From Usitatibacter palustris (lineage in GTDB: Bacteria > Pseudomonadota > Gammaproteobacteria > Burkholderiales > Usitatibacteraceae): a stretch of DNA of 64,000 bases. Within the stretch, counting starts at the first letter, position 1. Every line of letters begins with the position of its first letter. The position numbers were made by a program, and so were the translations under genes. The notes beneath the pieces are model-generated. The model ran no database searches and was not told where the DNA came from. It was given only the letters and a program-made list of their open reading frames with translations. Positions 35,777 to 45,140 of the stretch are shown here, one piece after another. The DNA lies in assembly GCF_013003985.1 (NCBI RefSeq), contig NZ_CP053073.1:682001-746000 (forward strand), in the 5' to 3' direction.

Positions 35777-36676
35777 GTGAGCAACCTCCAACTCTTCGCC
35801 GCGTGCGTCGCCATCTGGAGCACCACGTGGCTCGCGATCACCTACCAGCTGGGGGTGGTCGCGCCCGAGGCCAGTGTCGCGTACCGCTTCGGCCTCGCCT
35901 CGCTCATGTTGTTCGGCTGGTGCTGGATGCGCGGGCTTTCGCTGCGCTTCAGCGGCCGCGTGCATGCGTGGATCGCGCTGCAGGGCGTGCTCATGTTCAG
36001 CGCGAGCTACATCTTCGTGTACTACGCCGAGGAGCACGTGGTGTCGGGTCTCGTGGCCGTGGGCTTTTCCGCCACACCGCTCATCAGCATGCTCGGCATG
36101 CGCGTGGCCTTCGGCACGCCGATCACGCAGCGCATGACCATCGGCTCGATCCTCGGGATCGTCGGCATCACGCTCGTTTACTGGCCGGAGTTCGGCAAGT
36201 TCCAGGGTGACCGCAACTCGGCGCTGGGCGTGATCTTCACCGTCGTCGCCGTGACGCTGTCGATGCTGGGAAGCCTCGTCGCCAACCGCAACCAGAACGA
36301 GAAGATCAACATCTGGCCGACCATGGCGTGGGGCATGCTCTACGGCACCGCGTGCTCGATCGCGTGGACGCTCGTCGCGGGCAAGGAGTTCGCCTTCGTG
36401 ACGACGCCGGCCTACGTGCTGTCGCTGCTCTACCTGGCCGTGTTCGGAACGATCCTCGCGTTCGGCTCGTACCTCACGCTTCTCGGGCGCATCGGCGCGG
36501 CGCGCTCGGGTTTCATCGGCGTCATGGTGCCGGTGCTGGCTCTCGTGATCTCGTCGGTCTTCGAGGGCTTCCACTGGCAGCTGCTCACATTCGCGGGCGT
36601 GCTCGTGTGCATCGCGGGCAACGCGATCATCCTTCGCCGCTTCGAGGCGCCGCGTCCCGCGGCGAAGACCGCATGA
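35777..36676 (+). CDS. EamA/DMT-family transporter
   Basis: 299-residue membrane protein with ten predicted spans in two EamA halves, e.g. LQLFAACVAIWSTTWLAITY at the N-terminus, IFVYYAEEHVVSGLVAVGFSA in the first half and LTLLGRIGAARSGFIGVMVP in the second. GTG 35777 lies 4 bases after the peptidase stop; a TTG at 35762 would add five residues and overlap that gene. The family exports metabolites or amino acids. The substrate is not predictable; coupling to a peptidase makes a peptide-breakdown product plausible but this is inference. Confidence 0.85.
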   Translation: MSNLQLFAACVAIWSTTWLAITYQLGVVAPEASVAYRFGLASLMLFGWCWMRGLSLRFSGRVHAWIALQGVLMFSASYIFVYYAEEHVVSGLVAVGFSATPLISMLGMRVAFGTPITQRMTIGSILGIVGITLVYWPEFGKFQGDRNSALGVIFTVVAVTLSMLGSLVANRNQNEKINIWPTMAWGMLYGTACSIAWTLVAGKEFAFVTTPAYVLSLLYLAVFGTILAFGSYLTLLGRIGAARSGFIGVMVPVLALVISSVFEGFHWQLLTFAGVLVCIAGNAIILRRFEAPRPAAKTA

Positions 36677-37278
36677 AGAGAATTCTCGCGCTCGTCGCTT
36701 TCGCGTTGGTCTTCTCCGGTGCTCAAGCCGCGGAGCCGAAAGACCAACTGCGCCTGTATCCGGTGAAAGGCTGGGGCGCACTTGCGTTGCGCGTGCCCTG
36801 GGACTGGAAGCAGAAGGTCGACGACGACGCGCAATTCCCGACGTTCTCGCTGCGGCCGATCAAGGGACAGGACTTTTCCTTGAACATCCTCGCGCTCCCG
36901 GCCAAGCGGCGTTGCCGCGTGCCCTGCGACATCGACTCATTGCGCTTCATGGCCGGCAACAAGGCACGCGAGCTGAAGCCCCAATCGCTCGAGCCCGAGA
37001 TCAAGCTCGACCTCCTCAAAGGCAAGGAGGCGCAGGGCTATTACTTCTCCGTGACCGACCGCGCGCCCAAGAAGGGCGAGTTCAAGTTCCTCACGATGGG
37101 CTACCTGGCGGTCGGCGAACTGGTGGTCGAGTTCCGCATCCTCGTGAACGACAACCAGGAAGACGCGGTGAAGGCCGCGCTCGAGGTGCTCGCCGGCGCG
37201 CGCGAAGTGAAGCTGCCGCCCGAAAAGCCCGCGCCACCCAAGGCCATGCCCGACAAGGTGCCGGAGAAGAAGTCGTAG
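36673..37278 (+). CDS. Small exported protein of unknown function
   Basis: 201 residues, signal peptide MKRILALVAFALVFSGAQA, overlapping the transporter stop (ATGA). The mature part has LYPVKGWGALALRVPWDWKQ, two cysteines in KRRCRVPCDID that could form a disulfide, and a C-terminal Lys/Pro-rich tail (PPEKPAPPKAMPDKVPEKK). No known domain recognised. It is probably periplasmic; its coupling to the next, proline-rich gene (10-base gap) suggests shared expression. Confidence 0.7.
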   Translation: MKRILALVAFALVFSGAQAAEPKDQLRLYPVKGWGALALRVPWDWKQKVDDDAQFPTFSLRPIKGQDFSLNILALPAKRRCRVPCDIDSLRFMAGNKARELKPQSLEPEIKLDLLKGKEAQGYYFSVTDRAPKKGEFKFLTMGYLAVGELVVEFRILVNDNQEDAVKAALEVLAGAREVKLPPEKPAPPKAMPDKVPEKKS

Positions 37279-37288
37279 GCATCGCGCC

Positions 37289-38107
37289 ATGATGATCCGG
37301 CTTCGCAATCATCGCCGCATCCAGATCGCCGTCGGGCTGTCCCTGCTGGCGCACGCGGCGCTGCTCGCGATTCCGATGCGCGAGCAGATCAAGATGAGCG
37401 AGTCCCTGAGCTCGGAAGTGTATGGGCCGATCACCGTGCGCATCGCGCCCGCCGCGCCCAAGAAACCGCCCACCGCCGAGCAGCAGCCCGCACCGGAGCC
37501 GCCCAAGCCTGAGCCCACGCCCCAGCCGCCGCGGCCGCCGGTCGTCGCGTCGCGCAAGCCTTCGCCGGACGCTCCGAAGATTCCCGAGCCGCCGCCCACA
37601 CCGACGCGTGAACCACCGCGCGAACCCCAGCCGCCCATGGACATGCAAGCGTTGGTCGAAGCGCGCCGCGCGCGCCGCATGGCCACGCGGCCGCTGGGCC
37701 CCGGGCCCGATACCAATCCCCCGCCGCCCGACAATGCGCAGCTCGCGCTCAATCGCAATATCCAGTCGCTGCAGCGCGGCGAGGGCGGACCGGGCGGCGT
37801 CTTCCAGATCCTGCGCATGGGGCCGCGCACGGCGGAGTTCGCGTTCAATGGCTGGCGGCCCAATGCGAGCAAGGGTTGGCGCGAGGTGATCGAGGTCGAC
37901 GCGGGCACCGGCGGCAACGTGGAGCTCGCGGTGATTCGCCGGATGATCCAGCTCATCCGCACGCACTACCAGGGCGACTTCAACTGGGAATCGCACCGCA
38001 TGGGACGGGTGATCGTGCTCTCCGCGCGCCCCGAGGATACCGAGGGGCTCGAGGACTTCATGATGCGCGAGTTCTTTGGAACGCCTGTACTCAAAACCAC
38101 GCGCTGA
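37289..38107 (+). CDS. Proline-rich membrane-anchored protein, TonB-like architecture
   Basis: 272 residues. Residues ~12-30 form one membrane span (IAVGLSLLAHAALLAIPM), followed by a long Pro/Glu/Lys-rich stretch (~55-120) able to cross the periplasm, then a C-terminal globular part (~140-272) with VFQILRMGPRTAEFAFNGW and ELAVIRRMIQLIRTHYQGDF. The layout equals TonB, but the C-terminal part does not look like a canonical TonB domain, and no ExbB/ExbD genes are nearby. Function unknown; a periplasm-spanning adaptor is a structural guess. Confidence 0.65.
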   Translation: MMIRLRNHRRIQIAVGLSLLAHAALLAIPMREQIKMSESLSSEVYGPITVRIAPAAPKKPPTAEQQPAPEPPKPEPTPQPPRPPVVASRKPSPDAPKIPEPPPTPTREPPREPQPPMDMQALVEARRARRMATRPLGPGPDTNPPPPDNAQLALNRNIQSLQRGEGGPGGVFQILRMGPRTAEFAFNGWRPNASKGWREVIEVDAGTGGNVELAVIRRMIQLIRTHYQGDFNWESHRMGRVIVLSARPEDTEGLEDFMMREFFGTPVLKTTR

Positions 38108-38157
38108 GCGGTTTACCCCGGCTAGAATCCCCCCATTCCGGCGCACGGAGTTGCGGG

Positions 38158-38889
38158 ATGGCTGACGAAGAACAACAGGTATCGATCAAGGTCTGGGACG
38201 GGCCCGTTCGCGTCGTCCATTGGGCCATGGTCCTGCTGTTCGTCGTGCAAGTGGTCAGCGGCAAGATGGGCGGCGACATGATGCCGCTGCACGTCTTCTC
38301 CGGCTACGCGATGATCGTCCTGGTCGTCTTCCGGTTGATCTGGGGCTTCGTCGGCAGCACGCACGCGCGCTTCGCGAGCTTCATCGCCGGCCCGGCGGCC
38401 ACCCTGCGCTTCGCAAGGCGATTGTTCTCGCGCCAAGCCGTGCCGCAGGTCGGCCACAACCCGCTGGGTGGCTGGAGCGTGATCGCGATGCTCCTGTCGC
38501 TCGCGCTGCAGGTGGCGTCGGGCTTGTTCGCGAACGATGGCGCCGCGGTCGAAGGTCCCCTGGCTTCCCTCGTGTCGTTCGAGGTCTCGACGGTGCTGTC
38601 GGAGTTCCATCGCTGGAACCTCAAGCTGTTGCTCGTGCTCTCGGCCATCCACGTCGGCGCGGTGTTCTTTCACTTGTTCGTGAAAAGGGACAACGTCCTC
38701 GGCGCGATGTTTACCGGCGTGAGGCGCGTCCCGCCCTCGGTCGTGCGCGAGCGGCGGGTGGCGCTGCGCGACAGCCCCCGGCGCCGGGCCGCCTCGCGGG
38801 AGGCCGAATCGGCCTATTTCCCCGGCCCCTGGCGAGGCGTGTGGGTCCTGGCGGTGACGCTGGCCCTCGTCTACCTCCTCGTGCGGTGA
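38158..38889 (+). CDS. Cytochrome b561-type membrane cytochrome
   Basis: 243-residue integral membrane cytochrome b of the b561/Ni-Fe-hydrogenase b-subunit family. Four spans carry likely heme-ligand histidines: VVHWAMVLLFVVQVVSG, LHVFSGYAMIVLVVF, and the pair in LLLVLSAIHVGAVFFHLF. GGAG at 38147-38150 precedes the ATG; TAGAAT at 38123-38128 is a possible -10. Such proteins pass electrons between the quinone pool and periplasmic c-type cytochromes. The decaheme operon starts 112 bases further on, so it may be the quinone-side partner of that conduit in place of a CymA-type quinol oxidase. Confidence 0.87.
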   Translation: MADEEQQVSIKVWDGPVRVVHWAMVLLFVVQVVSGKMGGDMMPLHVFSGYAMIVLVVFRLIWGFVGSTHARFASFIAGPAATLRFARRLFSRQAVPQVGHNPLGGWSVIAMLLSLALQVASGLFANDGAAVEGPLASLVSFEVSTVLSEFHRWNLKLLLVLSAIHVGAVFFHLFVKRDNVLGAMFTGVRRVPPSVVRERRVALRDSPRRRAASREAESAYFPGPWRGVWVLAVTLALVYLLVR

Positions 38890-38918
38890 ATATGACAACG
38901 GCAATAGATTAGCCCCGA

Positions 38919-38940
38919 CTTATGTGACACAGTTCATAAG
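38919..38940. promoter_or_regulatory. CRP/FNR-family-like binding site before the decaheme operon
   Basis: CTTATG-TGACACAGTT-CATAAG has perfect 6-base arms; within it TGTGA-N6-TCATA matches nine of the ten fixed bases of the CRP consensus TGTGA-N6-TCACA. A TACCCT at 38961-38966 could be the -10 of a promoter whose start would place this site near -42, the classical activator position. TATAAA at 38987-38992 is another candidate but nearly touches the start codon. Confidence 0.55.
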
Positions 38941-39001
38941 GTCCCTGTAAGACAGCGGGCTACCCTCGGTCCGCAGTTCAAATACCTATAAAGGGGTTGC
39001 C

Positions 39002-39937
39002 GTGCGCATCGGGGAGTGGTTCCTTCTACTGGCGATTGGCCTGTTGGCCGGCCCATCCGCGCTGGCGGTGCCGCCGGAAGCCAAGTACGTCGGGGAGAAA
39101 ACCTGCATCAAGTGCCACGACGTGGAGGCCAAACACTTTGGCCACACCGAGCACGCGAAGATCTTCCGCCAGAACCCCAAGAACGCGCTCGAAGGCCGTG
39201 TCTGCGAGGCCTGCCATGGCCCCGGCTCGCTCCATGCGGAGCGCGGCAACGAGAAGAACCGCGACTACCTGACCGGCTTCACGCGCGAGTGGGGCACGCC
39301 GGTCGCACAGCAGAACGCCGCGTGCGAGAGCTGCCACAAGGGTGGCCAGCGCCTGCACTGGGCGGGCTCGATGCACGACACCAACAAGCTCGCCTGCTCC
39401 GACTGCCACAACGCGATGGCGCGTTTCTCCGCCAGCGGCCTGTTGCGCAGCACGAGCATCTCCGAGACCTGCCAGACCTGCCACACGCAGCAGCGCGCCG
39501 AATTCCGCAAGCGTTCGCACATGCCCGTCCCCGAAGGGAAGATGAGCTGCGTGGATTGCCACGCGCCGCACGGGTCGGCGACCAAGCCGCTGCTGAAGGC
39601 CGATAGCGTCAACGAGACCTGCTACTCCTGCCACGCCGAGAAGCGCGGTCCGTTGCTCTGGGAGCACGCGCCAGTCCGGGAGAATTGCCTCAGCTGCCAC
39701 AACGCGCATGGCTCGAACCACGACAAGCTGCTCGTTGCGGCGCGGCCCTACCTCTGCCAGCAGTGCCACACGTCTCCCGGGGGACACGCCGGACAGTTCT
39801 TCGGCGCCGACCGCACGGCCCAGAATGCCACGCAAGGCGGAGCGCAGAGCCCGCGCATCGTCGGCCGCACCTGCCAGAACTGCCATTCGCAAGTCCACGG
39901 CAGCAACCATCCGTCCGGCGCGCGGTTCCAGCGCTGA
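39002..39937 (+). CDS. mtrA: Decaheme c-type cytochrome, MtrA/DmsE family
   Basis: 311-residue periplasmic cytochrome with signal peptide (cut after ALA, residue 22) and exactly ten CxxCH heme sites, first Cys at residues 35, 68, 108, 132, 157, 183, 207, 229, 252 and 291. Number, spacing and length match MtrA/PioA/MtoA/DmsE, which sit inside an outer-membrane barrel and wire electrons across the outer membrane. The GTG start is used. The barrel gene follows 12 bases later. No outer-surface multiheme (MtrC-like) gene is in the operon, as in MtoAB and PioAB iron-oxidation systems, so electron uptake is as possible as electron export. Confidence 0.93.
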   Translation: MRIGEWFLLLAIGLLAGPSALAVPPEAKYVGEKTCIKCHDVEAKHFGHTEHAKIFRQNPKNALEGRVCEACHGPGSLHAERGNEKNRDYLTGFTREWGTPVAQQNAACESCHKGGQRLHWAGSMHDTNKLACSDCHNAMARFSASGLLRSTSISETCQTCHTQQRAEFRKRSHMPVPEGKMSCVDCHAPHGSATKPLLKADSVNETCYSCHAEKRGPLLWEHAPVRENCLSCHNAHGSNHDKLLVAARPYLCQQCHTSPGGHAGQFFGADRTAQNATQGGAQSPRIVGRTCQNCHSQVHGSNHPSGARFQR

Positions 39938-39949
39938 GCGGAGACGATC

Positions 39950-42718
39950 ATGAAATCGCACGCGCGCCTGTACGCCTCGTTGTTCTCCTGCGTGGTGCTC
40001 GCCCAGTGGGCCGCGCCGGCCCAGGCGAGCGCGGGTTGCCTCGTGCAAGGCAACGCACTCAATCCTTCGGGCGTGAATCCGTCGACCGTGGGCAACTGGA
40101 TGGACGAGGAAGGCCTGGGCACGCGCATTCCCGCGGCGCGGGCGCCGAGCGGCCAGTTCTACAACATTCCGCTCTCGCCGCGCGAGGAAGCCGAGGCGGC
40201 GGCGAAGGGCGAAGCCGGCTGGAAGGGATGGGGATACGCCGAGCTGGGCGGCCTCGCCGTCAGCGGTGACGAGCGCAGCCAGGGATTCCGCAACTACAAG
40301 GATCTCAAGAGCGGCGCGTACCTGAACAGCTTCGCCGTGACCGGCGAGGACAAGGCCAACGCGCGCTATGTCGAGGCCATCGGCGGCGGCGTGGGCATGC
40401 TCGACCAGTTCTATTGCCTGCAGTTCGGCCGCTACAACGACTGGAAGGTGTCCGCGTTTTACGACAGCCTGCCGCAGGTATTCACCACGACATACCGGTC
40501 CCTGTGGAGCGGAGCGGGCACCGGCAACCTGACGCTGAACGGGCTCACGCCGGGTGGCTCGGCCAGTGCCGCGACCACGCAGACGAATATTCGCAATGCG
40601 CTCGCGACCACGGAGAACTCGGAGCTCGAAGTCGTGCGCAAGACCGCGGGCGTGCGGTTCGACATGAATCTCACCGATGCCTGGAAGATCTACGCGAGCT
40701 TCGTGAACGAGAAGCGCCAGGGCGCGCGGCCTTTCGGCGCCGTATTCGGAGGCGGCGGTGGCGGCGGCAACATGGAAGTCGCCGAATCCATCGACTACGA
40801 CACGCACAATTTCGCCGCCGGCCTGCAGTTCAGCGATTCGGTGAGCAGCTTCAACTTCAGCGCCACGGCGTCGTTCTTCCGCAACGACATCGACGCGATG
40901 ACGTTCCAGAACCCGCTGTACATCACCCTGAACGGCATCACCGGCCTGAATCCGGGCAGCTTCACGCAGGGCCGCATCGACCTGGCGCCCGATAACGAGC
41001 ACTACAACATCAAGGGTGAATACGCGCGCGCGTTCCCCAACTTCTACAAGGGCAAGCTCACCGCGACCGTGGCGCTCGGAACGATGCGCCAGAACGACAA
41101 GCTGGTGACGCCGACCGAATACTCGCTCTCCGGGGGCACGGTGACCGCGGGCGGCCGCTCGCTCGCCAATGTCTGGAATACCCCGGGCGCATTGAGCCGC
41201 GACTCCGCCGACGCGCGGATCGACACGCTGCTCGCCGACCTGGGCCTCGTGCTCAAGCCCGTGAGCGGGCTCGACGTCAACGGCAAGCTGCGCTACTACG
41301 AAACCCGCAATTCGATGCAGTACCAGTCGTGCAATCCGCTGACCGGCCAATGGGGCCGATTGCTCAACGATGGCAGCGGCTTGTCGCTGGTGACGGCCAA
41401 CACGACGGCCGGGGTCAATCCCGCGGGAACGTCGGCTAACGCGTACAACGCCGTGGGCTGCAACCTCGATGCCGCGCGCGCGCTCAATCTCTCGCCGGCT
41501 TCCGGCAACGTTCCGATCGCGAGCGTTCCCTTCGACTACCAGCAGTTCAATGCGAGCCTGTCGGGCGACTATCGCCTCGGCAAGGCCTCGAGCCTCAACG
41601 CCACCCTCGAACGCGAGACCTTCAACCGCGAGTTCCGCGAGCGCGACGAAACGTGGGAAGACCGGTTCAAGCTTGGGTTTGTCGATCGCGGCACGATCGA
41701 CGGCATGATCCGGCTCTCCTACGAATTCGCGCGCCGCCGCGGCGGCGAGTACGACCCCAACCCCTACGAGGCGTTCTACAGCGCGAGCCTCGGTCCGGTT
41801 CCCTCGGCCAATGCGGTGGCGATGCCGAGCTGGCTTCATTCGATCAACCAGTTCCGCGCCTTCGACCTGGCCGACCGCAACCAGAACGTCCTGAACGCGC
41901 GGGTCAACTACGCGTTCCACGAAGTCCTGGAAGGTGCGGTGACGCTGCAGGCGAAGGATGCGGAGTTCCCCGGCCAACTGGGCCGCACGGGCCACCAGAA
42001 GTCGAATTCCGCGACGGTCGACATGAGCTACCAGGCCGGCTCGACCGCGGTGGTCTACGGCTACTACACGTACCAGCGTTCGGCGATGGAGCAGGCGGGC
42101 GTCCAGCCCAACAGCTGCACGCTCAACAACACCTATTACTTCTACAGCAATGGCCAGGTCCTGATGACGGTGCGGGGCGCCCCGGCGCCGGTCGTCCCGG
42201 CGGGCCTCACGCTGGTCTCGACGCAGAACGTGACGGCAGCCAACTGGAGCAGCCTGTGCGGAGCGGCTTCGCCCACCAGCCCGCTGTTTCCCGACAGCCG
42301 CGGCTGGGACGTGGCGTCGAAGGATCGCAACCACGTGATCGGCGCCGGCGTGAAGTACGACTTCGGCAAGGTCCGGCTGGACACGAACTTCACGCGCACG
42401 CTCGGGCGCACGCAAATCAACTACACGTACAACGGCGCGGCGCTCGACATGACGCCCGTGCAGGCGGCCCTGGCCGGCGGCGGTCCTTCGGATCTTTCGT
42501 TCGCCCAGAACATCTTCGACGCGAGCGTGCTGGTCCCGATCAACAAGAACCTGACGATGCGCTTCCTGGTTCGCTACGAGACCGGCAAGACGCGCGACTG
42601 GCACTACGACGGCGTCGCGACCAACCCGATGCCGGCCAACAACGCCTTGTACCTCGATGCCGGCCCGCAGGACTACCGCGCGACGGTGGTCGGCGTGTTG
42701 TTCCAGGTGGCCCTGTGA
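39950..42718 (+). CDS. mtrB: MtrB/PioB-family outer-membrane porin for decaheme cytochrome
   Basis: 922-residue beta-barrel with signal peptide (cut near PAQASA, residue ~28). It belongs to the decaheme-associated outer-membrane family: [21 protein letters not shown] starts the barrel, and repeated alternating strands such as [20 protein letters not shown] and [19 protein letters not shown] continue to FQVAL at the C-terminus. It is longer than Shewanella MtrB (697), closer to PioB (about 800). I see no N-terminal CxxC as found in Shewanella MtrB. It should sheath the MtrA-like cytochrome. Its stop overlaps the chemoreceptor start (GTGA). Confidence 0.9.
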   Translation: MKSHARLYASLFSCVVLAQWAAPAQASAGCLVQGNALNPSGVNPSTVGNWMDEEGLGTRIPAARAPSGQFYNIPLSPREEAEAAAKGEAGWKGWGYAELGGLAVSGDERSQGFRNYKDLKSGAYLNSFAVTGEDKANARYVEAIGGGVGMLDQFYCLQFGRYNDWKVSAFYDSLPQVFTTTYRSLWSGAGTGNLTLNGLTPGGSASAATTQTNIRNALATTENSELEVVRKTAGVRFDMNLTDAWKIYASFVNEKRQGARPFGAVFGGGGGGGNMEVAESIDYDTHNFAAGLQFSDSVSSFNFSATASFFRNDIDAMTFQNPLYITLNGITGLNPGSFTQGRIDLAPDNEHYNIKGEYARAFPNFYKGKLTATVALGTMRQNDKLVTPTEYSLSGGTVTAGGRSLANVWNTPGALSRDSADARIDTLLADLGLVLKPVSGLDVNGKLRYYETRNSMQYQSCNPLTGQWGRLLNDGSGLSLVTANTTAGVNPAGTSANAYNAVGCNLDAARALNLSPASGNVPIASVPFDYQQFNASLSGDYRLGKASSLNATLERETFNREFRERDETWEDRFKLGFVDRGTIDGMIRLSYEFARRRGGEYDPNPYEAFYSASLGPVPSANAVAMPSWLHSINQFRAFDLADRNQNVLNARVNYAFHEVLEGAVTLQAKDAEFPGQLGRTGHQKSNSATVDMSYQAGSTAVVYGYYTYQRSAMEQAGVQPNSCTLNNTYYFYSNGQVLMTVRGAPAPVVPAGLTLVSTQNVTAANWSSLCGAASPTSPLFPDSRGWDVASKDRNHVIGAGVKYDFGKVRLDTNFTRTLGRTQINYTYNGAALDMTPVQAALAGGGPSDLSFAQNIFDASVLVPINKNLTMRFLVRYETGKTRDWHYDGVATNPMPANNALYLDAGPQDYRATVVGVLFQVAL

Positions 42719-44367
42719 ACTGGCTCGCGAACAGCATTCGCAACAAGATCCTCGCGGTGTTCCTGCTGGGCATCGCGATGGTTGTCGCGGGTGCGCTCTA
42801 CGGTTTCTGGGCGGCGCGCAGCGGGCTTGCGACGGTCGCGCGGGTCAACGACACGCTGATCGCGCAGGCGATCGAGCTGCAGTCCGTCGAGGCGACCTTC
42901 AAGGAACAACTCCAGACGTGGATGACCGTGCTGGTGCGCGGGCACGACGCGTCGGCGATGGACAAGACGCTCAAGCAATTCACGTTCCGCGAACGCGAAG
43001 TGCGCCGCAGCGCGCAGAAGCTGCGCGAGACGATCGAACTCCCGGCCGCACGCGACCTGCTCGACAAATTCGTCGCTGCACACACGGCCATGGGCACCAA
43101 GTACCGCGCGGCGCTCGACGCCGGCAAGGCCTCCTTCGACCCGCGCAAGATCGATGCGGAAGTGAAGGGTGCCGAGACCGCACCGGCCGAAATGCTCGAA
43201 GAGCTCGTGAAGCTCGTGCGCGATGAAGGCCAGGTGGCCGTCGCCAACGCGCGCCAGGAAGCCACGCGGCGCCTCGTGGTGAGCCTCGCCGTGATCGGGG
43301 TGGCCACGCTCGTCGCTTTGTTCGCCTGCGCGCTGCTGATCATGCGCACCGTCGTCACGCCGCTCGCACGCGCGGTCAGCGTTGTCGACCGCGTTGCCGC
43401 GGGGGACCTCACGGTCCACGTCGAGACGAAGTCGGGTGACGAGACGGGCCGGCTGCTGCAGGGCTTGCGCACGATGCGCGATGGCCTCGCCACGGCCGTG
43501 TCCGCAATCCGTCGCTCTGCCGAAGGCGTAGGCACGGCTTCGAAGGACATCGCCACGGGCCACGCGGAACTCTCGAGCCGCACCGAACAGCAGGCCGCGA
43601 GCCTGGAGGAAACCGCTTCCTCGATGGAAGAGCTCGCCGCCACCGTGAAGCAGAACACCGAGAGTGCGCGCCAGGCCAACGTGCTCGCGTCGGGCACCTC
43701 CGATACGGCGGCCCGCGGCGGCAAGGCGATGGCAAACGTGGCCGGGACGATGAACGGCATCTCCGAGGCTTCGCGCAAGATCGGCGACATCGTCGGCGTG
43801 ATCGACAGCATCGCATTCCAGACCAACATCCTCGCGCTGAACGCGGCGGTCGAAGCGGCGCGTGCGGGCGAAGAAGGCCGCGGGTTCGCCGTGGTCGCCT
43901 CGGAAGTGCGTGCGCTTGCTCAGCGCAGCGCCACGGCGGCCAAGGAAATCCGCGACGTGATCCAGAAGTCGGCCAACAAGGTCGGCGAAGGCACGGGCCT
44001 CGTCGAAACCGCCGGCGACACGATGCAGGAGATCGTGGTGTCGGTGCGCCGCGTGACCGAAGTGATGGCCGAGATCTCCGCGGCGAGCCGCGAACAGCTC
44101 AACGGCATCGAGCAGGTGAGCGGCGCGGTGGCGCAGATGGATCGCGTCGTGCAGGAGAACGCCGCGCTGGTCGCGGAAGCGGCCGCGGCGGCGCAGAGCC
44201 TCGCCGACCAGGCCGATCACCTTTTGTCCACCGTGGCGCACTTCAAGCTCGACAGCGCGAACGAAGCCATCGCCGAAGCCTCGCCCGTCCGAGTGGTGTC
44301 CCGTTCGCAGATGCGCCGGGAAATGCTGGGCTCAGTGTCCACGCGCGTCAGGAGTTTGCCCCAATGA
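42715..44367 (+). CDS. Methyl-accepting chemotaxis protein inside the mtrAB operon
   Basis: 550-residue chemoreceptor. Spans at about residues 10-30 and 185-207 enclose a helical periplasmic sensor of about 150 residues (four-helix-bundle type, [17 protein letters not shown]). HAMP follows (~208-262), then the signalling domain with the conserved hairpin tip [20 protein letters not shown] and [22 protein letters not shown] start overlaps the mtrB stop and its own stop overlaps the cytochrome start (ATGA), so it is translated as part of the electron-transfer operon. This suggests taxis toward an electron donor or acceptor, or sensing of redox flow. No Cys or heme motif was seen in its sensor part. 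Confidence 0.92.
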   Translation: MNWLANSIRNKILAVFLLGIAMVVAGALYGFWAARSGLATVARVNDTLIAQAIELQSVEATFKEQLQTWMTVLVRGHDASAMDKTLKQFTFREREVRRSAQKLRETIELPAARDLLDKFVAAHTAMGTKYRAALDAGKASFDPRKIDAEVKGAETAPAEMLEELVKLVRDEGQVAVANARQEATRRLVVSLAVIGVATLVALFACALLIMRTVVTPLARAVSVVDRVAAGDLTVHVETKSGDETGRLLQGLRTMRDGLATAVSAIRRSAEGVGTASKDIATGHAELSSRTEQQAASLEETASSMEELAATVKQNTESARQANVLASGTSDTAARGGKAMANVAGTMNGISEASRKIGDIVGVIDSIAFQTNILALNAAVEAARAGEEGRGFAVVASEVRALAQRSATAAKEIRDVIQKSANKVGEGTGLVETAGDTMQEIVVSVRRVTEVMAEISAASREQLNGIEQVSGAVAQMDRVVQENAALVAEAAAAAQSLADQADHLLSTVAHFKLDSANEAIAEASPVRVVSRSQMRREMLGSVSTRVRSLPQ

Positions 44368-44990
44368 ACAAATACATGACCCGCGCACTTCTCGTGCTCC
44401 TGTCCGGCGCGGCAATCGCCATCCCGATGGAAGCGTTCGCGGCCGATGGCGCCACCATCGCCGACCAGCAGTGCGCCCAGTGCCATGGAAAGAACGGCGC
44501 GAGCACCGACGCATCCGTCCCGATCATCGGCGGCTATTCGGCCAAGTACATCGTCGAGAGCATGAAGAGCTTCAAGAAGAAGCTGCGCACCTGTGCCGAA
44601 GTGACTGTGCTGTCGGGTCCGAAGAAGGGCACGAAGTCGGACATGTGCAAGGTCGTCGCCGATCTGAGCGATGCGGACTCCGAAGCGGTCGCGAAGTACC
44701 TCGCGTCCCAGAAATTCGTGCCGGCGAAGCAACCGTACGACGCTGCCAAGGCCGCGAAGGGCGTGGCCGTGTACAAGCTGCGCTGCGAAAAATGCCACGA
44801 GAACGGCGGCAGCTCGCCCGACGAAGACAACGGCATCCTGGCCGGGCAGTGGATGGGCTACATCCGCGAGCAGATCGCCGGGTTCCGTTCCGGCAAGCGC
44901 CCGCGCGACGACAAGATGATGCAGCGGCTCGACAAGGTGACGAAGGAAGACGAAGAAGCGCTCCTGCATTACTTCGCGAAGGGGCAGTAG
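44364..44990 (+). CDS. Diheme cytochrome c, c4-like
   Basis: 208-residue periplasmic cytochrome with signal peptide (cut near EAFA, residue 26) and two heme sites: C37-AQ-C40-H41 and C141-EK-C144-H145, about 104 residues apart, the layout of cytochrome c4. Met residues that could be axial ligands occur in each half. ATG overlaps the chemoreceptor stop, with AGGAG at 44350-44354. In this operon it is the natural soluble carrier between the decaheme conduit and a membrane complex (the cytochrome b at 38158 or a terminal oxidase). Confidence 0.9.
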   Translation: MNKYMTRALLVLLSGAAIAIPMEAFAADGATIADQQCAQCHGKNGASTDASVPIIGGYSAKYIVESMKSFKKKLRTCAEVTVLSGPKKGTKSDMCKVVADLSDADSEAVAKYLASQKFVPAKQPYDAAKAAKGVAVYKLRCEKCHENGGSSPDEDNGILAGQWMGYIREQIAGFRSGKRPRDDKMMQRLDKVTKEDEEALLHYFAKGQ

Positions 44991-45063
44991 CGACCTCGCA
45001 GGTCACGGAACCAAAACCGCGGCGCAATGTCGCGGTCGTGTCACGAAAAATCCGCGCGGGCTG

Positions 45064-45072
45064 TGCTTTAAT
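45064..45072 (+). promoter_or_regulatory. Candidate extended -10 promoter
   Basis: TGC-TTTAAT (TG, one base, then a -10-like hexamer) lies about 70 bases before the ATG at 45141, in the 150-base gap after the cytochrome operon. No -35 is evident, which an extended -10 does not require. Confidence 0.35.
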
Positions 45073-45140
45073 GCGCACGCGCTGAGGCGATCCACCGCTC
45101 CTACAACGAGATCGCCCGGAAGCCCAATCAGGGAGTACCC

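Noticed and set aside
39026-42604. A 1192-codon open frame on the minus strand across the mtrA-mtrB genes
   Set aside because: It is the antisense shadow of GC-rich codons. The plus strand carries ten CxxCH motifs, signal peptides and proper ribosome sites; the minus translation has only Arg/Ala/His-rich filler.
45001-45140. Gap after the cytochrome c gene searched for a small RNA or terminator
   Set aside because: No stable stem followed by T-run was found; only a possible extended -10 promoter box.
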